Of a DNA stretch of 64,000 nucleotides, positions 1 to 10,485 are shown one piece after another. Below the pieces are notes generated by a model. That model was given only the letters and a program-made list of their open reading frames with translations, searched no databases and was not told the DNA's origin. This DNA comes from Mesocentrotus franciscanus. Its lineage: Eukaryota > Echinodermata > Echinoidea > Camarodonta > Strongylocentrotidae. The number at the start of each line of letters is the position of its first letter. Within the stretch, counting starts at the first letter, position 1. Both the position numbers and the translations under genes were made by a program. The stretch lies in NCBI GenBank assembly GCA_037976565.1, contig CP137684.1:19716259-19780258 (forward strand), read 5' to 3'.

Positions 1-155
1 ATAGGTAGATACATTGATTTATTGTGGTAAATCAGAAAACTCAGAACTGATTTTATTATTTACTATATAAATCTATGTTTCTACCCTCCGTCCCCTCTCC
101 TTGCGTGGCAACATGTCCGAGGAGTTGTCTCTGGCGGCTCGTGAAAGAGGATGAA
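1..155 (+). mobile_element. DIRS-like right-region fragment
   Basis: The first ~130 bases match 26408-26590 of the large DIRS element in the same orientation: AGGTAGATACAT, then ATTTATTGTGGTAAAT, then the run ending TATATAAATCTATGT, then a CCGTCCCC/CTCCTTG stretch and CAACATGTCC. That is the internal complementary region and start of the right repeat of the same family. The rest of this copy would lie outside the window. It is a second copy of the family, cut by the window edge. Confidence 0.7.
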
Positions 156-157
156 TG

Positions 158-780
158 AAGAGGAAAAATAGCTTGTGATCGCGTTATCAGAAGAACCGAT
201 TGATGGATTACCGCCAAACTTAGGTCCTGTATGTATCTTGCAGAGCCAATGAACTGATAAGATTTTGGGGTCACAAGGTCAAAGGTCAAAGGTCAAAGAT
301 CACAGGGCTCATTATGTGTGCAAAAATAGCTTGTGATCGTGTTATTACAAAAACCAATTGATGGATTACCACCAAACTTAAGTCATGTATGTATCTTGCA
401 GAGCCAACAAACTGATTAGATTTTGGGGTCACGAGGTCACGAGGTCAAAGGTCAAAGGTCACAGGGCTTATTATGTATGCAAAAATAGCTTGTGAATGCA
501 TTGTCAATACTGATGGATAGATTACTATCAAACTCCAGGACATGTATGCACCTTGCAGAGCCAATGAACTGATTAGATTTTAGGGTCATGAGGTCAAAGT
601 TCAAAGGGTCATACGTGTATATGAAAAATAGCTTTTAATCACGATATTCTGAGAACCTGTTAATGGATTACAATCAAACTTTAATTTTTTTAATTGCTTC
701 TGTTTTGGTTTGTAAAATCGCTCTATGGCGGAGGCATCATTTTCGACTGCGTGTAGTCGAACATCCATCTAGTTTCGTCT
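158..780 (+). repeat. Tandem ~155-bp repeat with AGGTCA runs (GGAGGCAT MITE family)
   Basis: Four degenerate units begin with AAAAATAGCTT near 164, 322, 481 and 626. Each holds a CAAACTTAGGTC-like stretch, TGCAGAGCCAATGAACTGAT and GGTCANNAGGTCA runs (three AGGTCA half-sites in the first unit). The block ends with a segment containing GCGGAGGCATCATTTTCGAC. Related copies lie at 29810-30400 and 50580-50960; the last preserves a left end reading TTATGCCTCCG, so the family looks like a MITE with GGAGGCAT-type ends. No coding capacity is evident. Confidence 0.7.
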
Positions 781-799
781 GTATTGGCTTATTCTCTGC

Positions 800-1630
800 T
801 TGTATCTTCTCAGTTTTGCAGCTATCGCCGTCACCCACTGCTTCAACTCCTCAATGACCGCCAGTTGTCCCTTTTCACATTGTACTTGTTCTCGATATGA
901 GCTAGCCCCTTTATTATGTTACCCTGGTTCTTCTCCTTCCTCTCTAACTTGCTTAATCCTCTTCTTTTTCTTTGGTCTATGTTTCCTTGGATTCTCCTTT
1001 TCTAAAAAGGCTCTTTTCTCCACTTTAGCTTCTCTCGTGAAATACCCAGGTTACTGGAGGCAACCACTGCTGCAGCTCGTATAGGCCTTACGCCTATTGG
1101 TCTCGGTGATATCAGTTGTCTCAAAATGCCTCAGGACTTCATTCATCTCCTAAGCAGCCTCATGCAGCCTCTTCCTGTCAACCTGCTTTTGTGATCATAT
1201 ATAGCTGGTGCTTCTCAATATCTTCTAGAACCTTTGTAATGCTTTGCAGGAGGTCTTTTTGCTTCTCTGTCAGCCCTTCAATATCTTGGAAGTGGATTTT
1301 ATGACCGTCAATGCCCTGCCTTTCCATCTGAGGTGCAACGTCATCTTGGCTCATCTGTACGGCATCATCAGTGCCATGATTACCTTGGGCTGCCTCTTCT
1401 GCAGCATGATCATCCCTGTCATTTCTCCCTCCCACAATGCCATCTCTCTCCTCTCTGTTTACTTTCCATTTAATTTCTTCTAATTCAACTTCTGGGAGCC
1501 ACTATGTGGTTCCAATTGCCCAAGCCTGGTCTGCCAAGTTCTGCTCTGTTACCCTGAACATTCCTCTCTCTTGCCAGATATTAAACATTCTCCTATATCC
1601 CCTGTTCCCTGGTTTACTCTCGAATTAACA
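800..1630 (-). pseudogene. Degenerate retroelement ORF fragment
   Basis: On the minus strand several short open stretches in different frames read as one decayed protein. One contains VTEQNLADQAWAIG followed by LPEVELEEIKWKVN, similar to the TEQ.LADQA...GWL...E.EEI pattern that I recall from LINE polyproteins of marine invertebrates. Another (1435-1178) is acidic then helical with IEGLTEKQKDLLQSITKVLE. Further downstream comes a Lys-rich stretch (RKHRPKKKKRIKQV). Stops and frameshifts separate the pieces, so this is a fossil rather than a gene. The family assignment is from memory of motif style and is uncertain. Confidence 0.5.
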
Positions 1631-1817
1631 CTCCATTACCACTCAGTTTAAGGCTTGGTTCCATTTTCTTCGGTCAGTCACTGGATGATGACTGCGAGGT
1701 GCCTGCCCATGCACACCTACACTGCCGGACGAGAGCCTGTCACAATCAAACCTATGCCTGCCATGTTCAGTCTCATTCACGTCGTTATCTTCATTTCTGT
1801 TTATGTTTATTTTATGT

Positions 1818-1895
1818 TCATTATTATTATTATTATTATTATCATTATTATTATTATTGTTATCATCATCATCATTACTATCATTATTACTGTCT
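1818..1895. repeat. ATT/ATC microsatellite
   Basis: Near-continuous ATT and ATC trinucleotides. The apparent Asn/Asp or Ile/Tyr-rich reading frames across it are artefacts of the repeat. Confidence 0.95.
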
Positions 1896-2438
1896 GAAAC
1901 GTTTCCTGACATAGCAAGCAGTAATTTATAGTTCTTGCAGTGGTAATATAGATATAAGAAGTGAACTGAATTGTCCTTATGATGTCATAGCAATACCACT
2001 GTTTTTGTACTGCTCTGTAAATGTCAAATTAGCAAATTTGTTAACAGACTGCAAAGTATTTTGGAAGTACTTTCTAATTTCCTGTAAAATCAGACATTTT
2101 TTTTAAATGTCAATTTCTTTCACAAGCTATCTTACCCTTCAGAGTTGTTATTCTTATTATGGATAGCATGTTGTTAGACTTCACCAAAACATATCCTTTT
2201 CAGCCATACGTTTTGAAGAAAATATTTTAGTGAATTTAGTCAAGAAGTGTATTAGAACAAATAAAGGAGTTGCATCACATCACATCATATTTCTAGCTAT
2301 GTGGTAGTTTTTAACTTGCTACAAAGGCAAGATTGCACATCAAATTGTTCATTAAAATCATATAATTTAAACTACTCTGGAGTCATACAATTTTATATAA
2401 CAATGTAATATATGATACATCATGATTTACTTTCACAG
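1896..2438. other. Intronic or upstream sequence, no feature seen
   Basis: AT-rich unique-looking sequence ending in the acceptor TTTACTTTCACAG of the first visible exon. No ORF or repeat was recognised. Confidence 0.6.
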
Positions 2439-2503
2439 GGGATGAATATAGTAAAGCTTGTGTACATGAAACAGCAAAGAGGCCGACCATGACCCCACCA
2501 CAG
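2439..2503 (+). CDS. ROCO gene exon a (linker before Roc G3)
   Basis: Acceptor TTTACTTTCACAG precedes it and donor CAG|GTAATT follows. The 65-nt exon starts with two bases of a split codon and then reads DEYSKACVHETAKRPTMTPP plus Q, ending in phase 0, which matches the next exon. The peptide is a low-complexity polar linker with no domain. Its assignment to the ROCO gene rests on splice sites, matching phase, strand and position upstream of the Roc exons. The P-loop must be encoded further upstream. Confidence 0.65.
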
Positions 2504-3203
2504 GTAATTATCATCTCCATGCAGGTATTGTTTTTCTGATTTGAGGTAAATCAGTCCGAGAGAATGAAATGGCTATTTTACTTGTTAATCAAAATTAAAA
2601 TCTCTATGTAGTAGTGAGTTATGATTATGAAGGAGATGTGAAATTGCCAGAAGAAAAGAATGTATATTTATGATGACCTTCCAAAAAAATAAATGATGTC
2701 GGAAATTTGGTCAATGAATTTGAAAGAAATATACCTGAGTAGTAAGTAAAAAATTATAATTATATGGGCTGTCTGAGACTACAATGCACCACAGCAGCGT
2801 TTCTCAACCAGGATGCCGGGGCGCCTCGAGAAAAATTGATTCAACATCTATTTTTGGATCCATTATGAAATAAACATCAATTTGTGAGAAAATATTATTA
2901 GAAACCGCAATGTTTTTTTTTCTCTTTTCCTCATACGAGGCACTTTATTACTAGAAACCGCAATATATTTTCATGAAGAAACAACTTTTTAAAGACATTT
3001 TTTTTTCCACACTTGCAACATTTTGAAACAGTAGGATTTTGGGCCTTGAAGTGCCTGAATAGCTACATAATTAGTCAACGAAGTGCCAGAATATCTCTTT
3101 TGACAGCGAGGTGCCCGAATATATCTAGCATTTTTATATTGAAATTGCATTTTTTACCACACTTGTTCGCTTCACTCGCCCAGAACATTTAGAAGCAGGA
3201 TGA

Positions 3204-5204
3204 TTCACAAAGAACAGACGTACTATACTTACCCGCCCACTAAAAGACTCGTCCATAAGAGAATTTGGCCAATGGATTGTTGATTATGGTTGGGACGATG
3301 TTTATACCGAGTTGTCAAGTAATGAAATTGTCAGTGTGTTCAATAGTTCATTACATAATGCTTACAGAGAACATTTCCCCCTAACGAAGTCTGTGTTAAA
3401 GAATAAGGATAAACCTTGGATTACATGTAAAATCAAACAACTCATAAAGGATAGGAATAAAGCCCATAAAAAACAAGATCATGCTAAATGGGTATCTTTG
3501 CGTAATCGTGTACAATGGGAGATAAATGTGGCTAAAGCCAATTACTATGAGCAAACTGTGCATGATCTCAAGAACTCACAGCCAGGGAAGTGGCACAAAC
3601 ACATAAAGAAATTATGCAAACTAAGTAATAAGAGAGTTGCTCTCCCCGGTGCTGACAACGATCCAGTTACTACAGCAGCTGCCATCAATACCCACTTTGC
3701 GACAATATGCAATCAATTACCACCTCTTGATCTAAACTTACTTCCAGCATACCTACCTGCAGATTCCCCTCCACCAACTATATATCAGGGGCAAATTCTA
3801 TCTGCTCTGAGAAAATTAAGATCTAACAAAGCAATTCACCGCAATGACCTACCTATTCGCCTAGTCAAAGAATTTGCTGTGGAACTCGCAGAACCTCTAA
3901 CCTACCTGTTTAATAAATGTTTACAGGAAGGCGTTTTTCCCAACGACTGGAAAACATCATGTTTCACCCCTGTACCGAAAGACAAAAAAATCAGTTCTTT
4001 TGACCAGTTAAGACCGATATCTCTTACCCCTTTGTTCTCTAGGACACTTGAATCATTTGTCGCAAAGTGGGTAGTGGAGGATATATCAATCCATGTTGAT
4101 AAGAAACAGTTTGGAAATGTTAAGGGTTGCTCCACTGTATACTATCTTGTATACTTGCTTAGATTTGTTCTTGAAGGCCTTGATAAGCCTGGCCATTACG
4201 CCTACCTAGCTACCATTGATTTCACTAAGGCCTTTGATAGGGTAAATCATTCGATTGTAATCAACAAGCTCATTCTATTGGGTGTTCGTAGATCGATCAT
4301 CCCAATCATTTGCAGCTTCCTAACTGCCCGTACTCAGTGCACTAAGGTCTATAATTGTCACTCTCCCCTATTGGAGGTATCCTGTGGCGTACCGCAGGGT
4401 ACCAAGTTAGGCCCGGTTTCGTTTCTGATTCTTGTTAATGATGCTTTATGTGATTGGGAGGCTCGGTGGAAGTACGTTGACGATTTGACACTTGGAGAAA
4501 TTGTCAAACGTAACGATAATCCCACACTTCAATCTTCACTAGATCGTCTTTCAATATGGTGTAGCGATAACGATGTGCTTCCCAAACCATCCAAATGTAA
4601 TCTCATGACTATATCATTTTTAAGGAACTCTACACCCCGTACTGATTTCCACCTAAACTCAACCCGACTAAATAATATCCAAAATCTCAAATTACTTGGA
4701 GTCACAATTCAAAACAATCTGAAATGGAATCTACACATTGCAGAAATTGTTGCTAAAGCATCCCATAGATTGTACACGCTATGTATACTAAGGAAATCAA
4801 GGGCAAGTTTGGCTGATATGGTAACTGTCTACACAACCTATATAAGACCCATTCTCGAATATGCTTCCCCTGTTTGGCACACTTCTATCACTATCAATGA
4901 GACTAATAAATTGGAATTTGTTCAAAAGCGGGCACTAAAAATAATTGTAGGATATAATGTTGACTATACGAATGCCCTTGCCATAACCAACCTTACTTCC
5001 CTATCCTCGAGAAGGGACTCACTCTTGTTAAGTTTTGGACAGAAGCTAAGGAACTCCGATCACCACAAACACATTCTGCCCATTCCCAAGTCCGTCTCAA
5101 GCATGAGACAGTTGCGCAACATGACAGGTTTTCCGACAATTAAATGTAATACCGAAAGGTTTCGTAAATCCACCATCCCTTACCTTGCCAGAATCTTGAA
5201 GTAA
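3204..5204 (+). CDS. LINE reverse transcriptase ORF (CR1/L2-like), 5'-truncated
   Basis: An uninterrupted frame of 666 codons follows an in-frame stop at 3201-3203. It begins inside the linker after the endonuclease (RPLKDSSIREFGQW) and then carries a full RT: LRSNKA...NDLP (finger region), DQLRPISLTPLFSR, ATIDFTKAFDRVNH (first catalytic Asp), SCGVPQGTKLGPVSF, KYVDDLTLGE (YVDD catalytic pair) and the thumb LKLLGVTIQNNLKWN, followed by the ILEYASPVW...LEFVQKRALKII C-terminal region. There is no endonuclease, so it is a 5'-truncated non-LTR retrotransposon copy. Clade assignment (CR1/L2/jockey superfamily) is by motif style. The intact frame suggests a young insertion. Confidence 0.85.
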   Translation, partial: FTKNRRTILTRPLKDSSIREFGQWIVDYGWDDVYTELSSNEIVSVFNSSLHNAYREHFPLTKSVLKNKDKPWITCKIKQLIKDRNKAHKKQDHAKWVSLRNRVQWEINVAKANYYEQTVHDLKNSQPGKWHKHIKKLCKLSNKRVALPGADNDPVTTAAAINTHFATICNQLPPLDLNLLPAYLPADSPPPTIYQGQILSALRKLRSNKAIHRNDLPIRLVKEFAVELAEPLTYLFNKCLQEGVFPNDWKTSCFTPVPKDKKISSFDQLRPISLTPLFSRTLESFVAKWVVEDISIHVDKKQFGNVKGCSTVYYLVYLLRFVLEGLDKPGHYAYLATIDFTKAFDRVNHSIVINKLILLGVRRSIIPIICSFLTARTQCTKVYNCHSPLLEVSCGVPQGTKLGPVSFLILVNDALCDWEARWKYVDDLTLGEIVKRNDNPTLQSSLDRLSIWCSDNDVLPKPSKCNLMTISFLRNSTPRTDFHLNSTRLNNIQNLKLLGVTIQNNLKWNLHIAEIVAKASHRLYTLCILRKSRASLADMVTVYTTYIRPILEYASPVWHTSITINETNKLEFVQKRALKIIVGYNVDYTNALAITNLTSLSSRRDSLLLSFGQKLRNSDHHKHILPIPKSVSSMRQLRNMTGFPTIKCNTERFRKSTIPYLARILK

Positions 5205-5913
5205 CTCTCATCTCCCTACACTTTCTTGCAGATCTTTATCTGAATTTTAAGTCAATAAATCAATATCACTATTTCAGCCTGCATGCCTTGATCCTATGGT
5301 GTATGTACATGATTTTCTTTGTATTTCAGTTATTGTTATATTTACTTGTAGTTTTCCCCTCTTTTTCCCTCCCTCTATCTCCATCTCCTTCTCTCTCTAC
5401 TTCTCTGCTTCTTTGCTTCTTTTTTTCTTTTAACCTTCCCTTTTCTCTCTTCTTGCATGTACCTGTATGATGATTATTGTTGTCTCGTCGAAATTTGACT
5501 TCTCTTAATTTTCATAAATGTATTACATGTAATTAGGAATAATATATTTATTTACTTATGTTCATTCCATTCCTGCTCTCTCTCTCTCTCTTCCTTTATC
5601 TCATTGTACCTCCCCTTTTCTATCATCCTCTCTCTCTCTACCCCATTAGCTCTATCACTCTCACTTTCATGAGCCATATACCTTCCCCTGCTCCTTCATA
5701 TCTCCTGCTGGTACATCCTTTCGTTTAATGTACATAAACAAACGCAATATAATTCTGTTGTATTGTCAATATGTTACTGATTTATTTACTATGTTTTGTA
5801 ATACTATTGTACATGTATAAATATACATCACTGTACCTTTGTAAATTGACCCTTTCAGCCTTGTGCTGCTGGTCGATCATTATATACCAAAAAATAATAA
5901 ATAATAATAATAA
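5205..5913 (+). mobile_element. LINE 3' UTR and AATA tail
   Basis: The ORF is followed by a pyrimidine-rich 3' UTR with (TC)n runs near 5575-5640 and a terminal AATAATAAATAATAATAAT stretch at about 5887-5913. A short A/T tandem tail at the 3' terminus is normal for CR1/L2-type LINEs. After it, hAT-interior sequence resumes (GGACAACAAGATGCCC). Confidence 0.7.
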
Positions 5914-6284
5914 TTCTGGACAACAAGATGCCCAAATATCCTTATATTCGTGCATCGAGGTGACCAATTATATATGACTTTGGATTCACGTATTGGGCAG
6001 CGAGGTTCCCGCAAACATGATACAATATCTTATCAAGTGTTTTTCGTTTACAAAATAAAAATGTTATCACTCTAAAAATGTAATTGTGTTTGCTCTCTCG
6101 CTTCGCTCGCTCCCAAATTTTGGAAACAAAAGGTGTCCGTAAGTGTGTACATGGCACTTGAGGTGTACAGAGTGATTGAAAATGAATCTTCTGTAATTAA
6201 TTTGGATTAGGGCGATGCGAAACTTGTTATTATTTAAAAGGGAGCCGCGACTGTAAAAAAAGGTTGAAAAATGCTGCACTACAG

Positions 6285-6727
6285 TATGTCGAGGTCGCTG
6301 TTTCCCTCTACCGGTATATGCATTTCATTCATGATATTAAATTTTGATACACAAGTCAAACAGCCACGAAGTATGTATAAAAATAACTTTTTTAGATAGC
6401 GGATTCTTATTATCATGTTGTTTTGAACTTCAATTTTATTACAGCGAACAAATTTATATTTAACTTGGTATTAGCTATTCAGGTATTTATAACCCTAGTA
6501 CATGTACATGTATTAGCTCTTTGCATCTGGAATATCAAGTTCTTGGTCATGCACTGACACAATAATTTACTCTACACCAGTCCATAATGACAGTGTAAAG
6601 TCATAAAGAGTGGGATTAACTCCGTCATCAACCACTTAAAAAAGTATTTCTAGTTGCTAATTGTGATGCAGTTAATAGTGCAAGCTGCTTGATGACAAAT
6701 CTTCGTACTGGTTTATTTTGTGTACAG
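6285..6727. other. ROCO intron sequence
   Basis: Unique-looking AT-rich intron between the hAT target duplication and the next exon; the acceptor TTTTGTGTACAG is at its end. No gene or repeat recognised. Confidence 0.6.
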
Positions 6728-6794
6728 GATCAAGAAAGTTTAGGACCACCCAGCGATTCTACTCTCGGCAGAGGCCCGAATCCTGACGCAGCAG
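6728..6794 (+). CDS. ROCO gene exon b
   Basis: Acceptor TTATTTTGTGTACAG and donor GCAG|GTTTGT bound a 67-nt exon. It starts in phase 0, matching the previous exon's end, and finishes one base into a codon. It reads DQESLGPPSDSTLGRGPNPD then AA: a Gly/Pro/Ser-rich linker without a recognisable fold. Phase agrees with the next exon at 7163. Confidence 0.7.
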
Positions 6795-7162
6795 GTTTGT
6801 GTATTTGCTTGTTTTGTTTTTTGTTATTTTTAGTTTATGTTGTTTCTTTCTTTTCTTAACACTCGATCAATTCTTAATTCATTATCCATAAGATATAAAG
6901 TATCAATAAAAGTATTTACTTGTTAAAACTCCTTTTAAAGTGTTTTAAATGTCATTTACATGAAATATTCTCACAATGATATTGATTATGACAATAATAC
7001 TCACATTTGTAGGCCTATAGATGGTAGAATGATAGTGCACATGCTCCATTCCCTGGGAACTATTCCATACCCATTGAACACCTGTGAGAGGAGTGGCAAT
7101 TGTAGTAGATTAATTGTGAATGTAAACCTCCTACAAATATATATGTTTCTTCTTTATTGCAG
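6795..7162. other. ROCO intron with SINE-like fragment
   Basis: The stretch near 7030-7120 (GTGCACATGCTCCATTCCCTGGG ... GAGTGGCAA, abbreviated) resembles part of the SINE-like sequence at 55755-56075, which has a matching CACCATCTCCATTCCCTGAG block. Nothing else was recognised. Confidence 0.45.
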
Positions 7163-7266
7163 AAGAATTTGTTTCGGATAATGTGGATGTACCCAATGCT
7201 AAAGAGGAGGATGGGAGAGTGCCAAATCAAATAGCAAGTCTGGTGGAGAAAAAGCTTAAGAAACAG
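7163..7266 (+). CDS. ROCO gene exon c
   Basis: Acceptor TTCTTCTTTATTGCAG and donor AAACAG|GTTCAC bound 104 nt. The first two bases complete the codon left open by exon b (GAA), and the exon ends in phase 0. The product is acidic then basic: EEFVSDNVDVPNAKEED ... IASLVEKKLKKQ. The C-terminal part looks like a short amphipathic helix (LVEKKLKKQ). It belongs to the insert between Roc P-loop and G3. Confidence 0.75.
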
Positions 7267-7636
7267 GTTCACCTAAATTTGTGCATGTTTTAACCTTGTA
7301 TCTTTATGTGGGATAATATGTATAAGATTGTCTACAATACCTTTGTTTTATCCTTGAATCTTCCACTTCTTCTTCCATGTTGTTATAGGATCTATACCAT
7401 GGCATACCACATGAGACCCAGAAATAACAAAATTGTTTACCTAGAATAATACAAAATTTATAGTAGCCTTTAGCAGAATGTAATGAGTCTGTTTCTTCAA
7501 AAGTGCAGCAAACCGTATCTTCGCGCAGCTAACAGAATTTACCAGATTCACTAGATGTCTGGAAAGTGAGTGTTGTGTATCATGACCTTATTTGTTAACT
7601 TTAACAGAAACATTTCTACAGAGCTGTGACAGCGAG

Positions 7637-8198
7637 GGTGAATTGCCGTTTGGTCTACAACCAGTTTGTGTACTACCCAATTAGTCTATTCCCATATGGT
7701 CTACACCCAGCCCGTCTATAATCCAAATGGTCTAATAGTCATTTCGTCTATTTATCATTTGGTCTCATGACCATTTAGGCAATTAGCCTTTTGGTCTAAT
7801 TTCCATTTGGTCTAATCTCCAATAAGTCTACCACCCATCTGGTCTATTGATCATTTAGTGTAATAACCAGTTAGTCTAATTCCCAGTTTATCTAATGCCG
7901 ATTTCGTCTACTATCCATAAGGTCTAATAATTATTTGATGATGATTTTTATTTATGATTGAATGATTATGTGACCAAAATGGGAATTAGACTAAAAGAGC
8001 GATAGACCAAATGGGAAGTAGACTTATTTTGAGAATAGACAAAATGGAATTTAGACCAAATGACTATTAACCTAAATTTTCATTAGACGAAATGATAAGT
8101 AGACACAATTATTATTAGACCAAGTGGATAGTAGACGGGATGGGAATAGACCAATTGGGTAGTAGACAAACTGATTGTAGACCAAACGGCTATAAACC
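7637..8198. mobile_element. Foldback element built of GGTCTA-NNN-CCATTT motifs
   Basis: Two arms of about 280 nt (7637-7930 and 7950-8198) are inverted copies. Left outer end GCCGTTTGGTCTACAA, right outer end TTGTAGACCAAACGGC. Each arm is a series of 17-20-bp motifs of the type GGTCTAATTCCCATTT. Flanks carry an eight-base duplication ACAGCGAG at 7629-7636 and 8199-8206. No transposase ORF. A transcript across the element would fold into a long hairpin. Confidence 0.85.
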
Positions 8199-8206
8199 AC
8201 AGCGAG

Positions 8207-8661
8207 CATACACAGAATTATCCATGTCTGACAATGGGTATGATAATCTCTTAAAGTCAATGATATCATAGGATTATGGTGTATTTCCATGAGAGTGTAT
8301 AACTGCAGATAATCCATTAGACCAAGAAAGATGGAAAGAAATGGGAAGTACAGTATTTCAAAATCCAAGAAAACATACATATAAGATATTAAAAATGAAC
8401 AAATCTTTGCTCATTATTTTAGTAAAATGTTGTGATTTCACATCTGTTCGGCATTATTTTCATTTGCAAAACAATCGAGATGTAATTCTCAACACTTTAT
8501 ACACGTTATCGAAGCTCACCTTTACATTATGTCAGTGAAATAATAGTTTTAAAAATCTCTCACTCGGGCACATACCAAATAATGAACAAAGATTTGTTCA
8601 TTTTGAAAATATATTTTGTTGATTAAGCTTACCAGCTGATCTCAACCTTGTTTGGTGTCAG
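8207..8661. other. ROCO intron sequence
   Basis: AT-rich intron ending in acceptor TTTGGTGTCAG. No feature recognised. Confidence 0.6.
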
Positions 8662-8754
8662 GAGTGGGATGAAAAATCTATGTCAGATTCTGAGGCACAT
8701 GAGAGTGAGAATGATATATCAAGGGAAAAAGTGAAGTTGCCTTTATTGGAACAG
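8662..8754 (+). CDS. ROCO gene exon d
   Basis: A 93-nt exon (31 codons, phase 0 at both ends) between TTTGGTGTCAG and GAACAG|GTTTCC. It encodes an acidic, Ser-rich segment: EWDEKSMSDSEAHESEND followed by ISREKVKLPLLEQ. No domain is recognised. It directly precedes the Roc G3 exon in phase, and clusters of Ser next to Asp/Glu would suit phosphorylation, which is inference only. Confidence 0.75.
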
Positions 8755-9479
8755 GTTTCCATTGAGAAAAAAAAACTTTGTCAGGGAACCAAAAACATTT
8801 TTTTGTTCAAACTTGCAGCTCCTTTAGAGGCATGATATTGGACTTTATACAATCTTGTTTACTGCACTAGGGTGAATATATATAGGATACAAAAAGGTTA
8901 TTTGCTGACCGGATTTTTTGCTCATACTAAAATAATGCTACAGTGACATAGAAGATTTATTTTGTGATTGTCTTCAGGATCAGAACTGATGTTCCCATAA
9001 TTTTTTTGCAAAATTGTAATTATCCAAATTAAATAAATTGAAATGTTAGATGGAATTATTATTTACAAGCAATAAAGTCATAAATAAACAACAACAAGAA
9101 TGATAATCAAGGGCATTGGACTTGGTGAATAGTGATAAATATACATACACATTGACATAGACATTAAAGTAAAATTACAAAAAGCATGATTACCCCAGTA
9201 ATAACATTGATAACAGATTAAAAGGGTGGGAGGTATGCACAAAATTTGAAAGCACTAAGAGAGAGTAAAAGAATACAGGGCGATAGAGGAAGAAGGACAG
9301 TAGTGGGGAGAGAACAGAATGAGTCAGAAGAAGGGGATTAAGAATAGAGAGAGAGAAAGGGAAAGAGCTGATGCGAAGTAAAGAACAGAGAAATGGGGAC
9401 GGTTGTGGGAAGAAAAAGAGACTTATCATGAAATGATAAAGGTTCATGTCGATGTCTAATCATTTTCTTCATTCCTCAG
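8755..9479. other. ROCO intron with purine-rich tract
   Basis: Contains an A/G-rich tract at about 9225-9420 (repeated AGAGAG/GGGA runs); otherwise AT-rich. The minus-strand Ser/Leu/Phe-rich ORF across the tract is a compositional artefact. Confidence 0.6.
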
Positions 9480-9578
9480 GGGATAGGAACAGACAGTAAT
9501 GATAGTCCTAGAGGAGAAGGAGTCTCACTAAGTATATGGGACTTTGCTGGACACGACATATACTACACAACCCATCAG
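9480..9578 (+). CDS. ROCO gene exon e: Roc G3 (switch II) motif
   Basis: A 99-nt exon, 33 codons, phase 0 at both ends, after acceptor TCATTCCTCAG and before CATCAG|GTAAAT. It encodes SLSIWDFAGHDIYYTTHQ, the DxxG (G3) motif of a Roc (Ras of complex) GTPase. WDFAGQ/H-xx-Y-xxTHQ is characteristic of ROCO proteins such as LRRK and MFHAS1 relatives. The Gly in DFAG is the switch II glycine. The first half (GIGTDSNDSPRGEGV) is a variable linker. This exon gives the clearest family identification for the gene. Confidence 0.93.
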
Positions 9579-10485
9579 GTAAATGAGCCTATTTTCATTT
9601 TTAAAACATTAGATTCTTTGTAAATTTTACTGTAGTGCCATGAAAGCAAATCTGGGTGGACTTCCCCTTTAATGTGTAGTCCAGTCATAGGTGCAAAGTC
9701 ATGTCCAGGGTCTAAAGTATTGCTTCTTTCATGTATTTGATAATCCACTGTAGGAGAACAGACTTGACTAGATTAGTTTAGAATTGCTGGCTTTTTGCTA
9801 TCTAATGAAGTGCGGAAAAGTGCTGTAAACTGCAACACCTCTAGAATGTTGTCTTAATTTTGTATTTTGGGGGGTCTTTTTTAACAGAAATTTCTTATTT
9901 ATTTGACCTGTCATTCTCATGGCCGTTATCTAGGAATTGATAATATGTATGCAAGTGGTCGGTTTATCATTATGTATTGTAGCATAGATACTCGGAAATT
10001 ATAGCTGCTATGAATATGGAGCCAGAGGATCTACATCAGTCACTTATATCCAAAGAACTTAATACATTTTTGAAAATTAATTCTTTATCTTGGTTTTGAA
10101 TAGAGATATTGCAATTTAGAAACATTGTGCCCTTACTGCTGGATTATACTCTATATAATTAATATATGTTTGTTTATTTATTTGTTTGGTTTGTTTTGAT
10201 TAACTTACTGCTAAGAAAGCATATATGTATGCTATGAGGATTAATGCCTTACCAAAGGGCACTAGCGCATCAACTTGGTTTCGAACCTGGGACCTCTCGG
10301 TTACAAGACCACTGATCTACCACGGAGCCATCATGCGTCAGTCTACCCCTCCCCCTATGTCTCCGTATATAAACAGTGCCTGAGGGACCTATTATTCTAG
10401 AAATAATTAGAGTAAATAGAAACAACATAGCATGGTAGTTATTAAATACTTATGCATCTATTTGTGGGTTTTTCATCTCCGATAG
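9579..10485. other. ROCO intron
   Basis: AT-rich intron. Besides the SINE head listed separately nothing is recognised; acceptor TTTCATCTCCGATAG ends it. Confidence 0.6.
10237..10331 (-). mobile_element. tRNA-derived SINE head
   Basis: On the minus strand the sequence reads GGCTCCGTGGTAGATCAGTG, resembling a pol III A box, and 30-odd bases later CCAGGTTCGAAACC, an exact match to the B-box consensus GGTTCGANNCC. The spacing fits a tRNA. The anticodon-loop position could read TGT (Thr), but stems are imperfect and no CCA or intact acceptor stem is seen. I therefore call it a SINE head rather than a functional tRNA gene. Confidence 0.65.

Larger units (their letters stand above)
2795..6276. mobile_element. 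Non-autonomous hAT-type element hosting a LINE
   Basis: Left end CAGCGTTTCTCAACC pairs with the right end (reverse complement CAGCATTTTTCAACC), the usual hAT terminal pattern. Eight-base target duplications flank it: CACCACAG (2787-2794) and CACTACAG (6277-6284), seven of eight identical. The interior outside the LINE (2810-3190 and 5914-6276) holds repeated GAGGTGCCCGAATAT-like motifs and no transposase. The LINE at about 3190-5913 inserted into it later. The whole composite lies in the ROCO intron between 2503 and 6728. Confidence 0.8.

Noticed and set aside
1655..1914. Poly-Asn/Asp or poly-Tyr/His ORFs
   Set aside because: They read through an ATT/ATC microsatellite.
7390..7430. Possible exon DLYHGIPHETQK after TTGTTATAG
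   Set aside because: A stop follows at once, no donor is present, and exon c joins exon d in phase without it.
10237..10331. Functional tRNA-Thr gene
   Set aside because: The B box is perfect, but the acceptor and anticodon stems do not pair well and the sequence continues as a repeat; a SINE head fits better.
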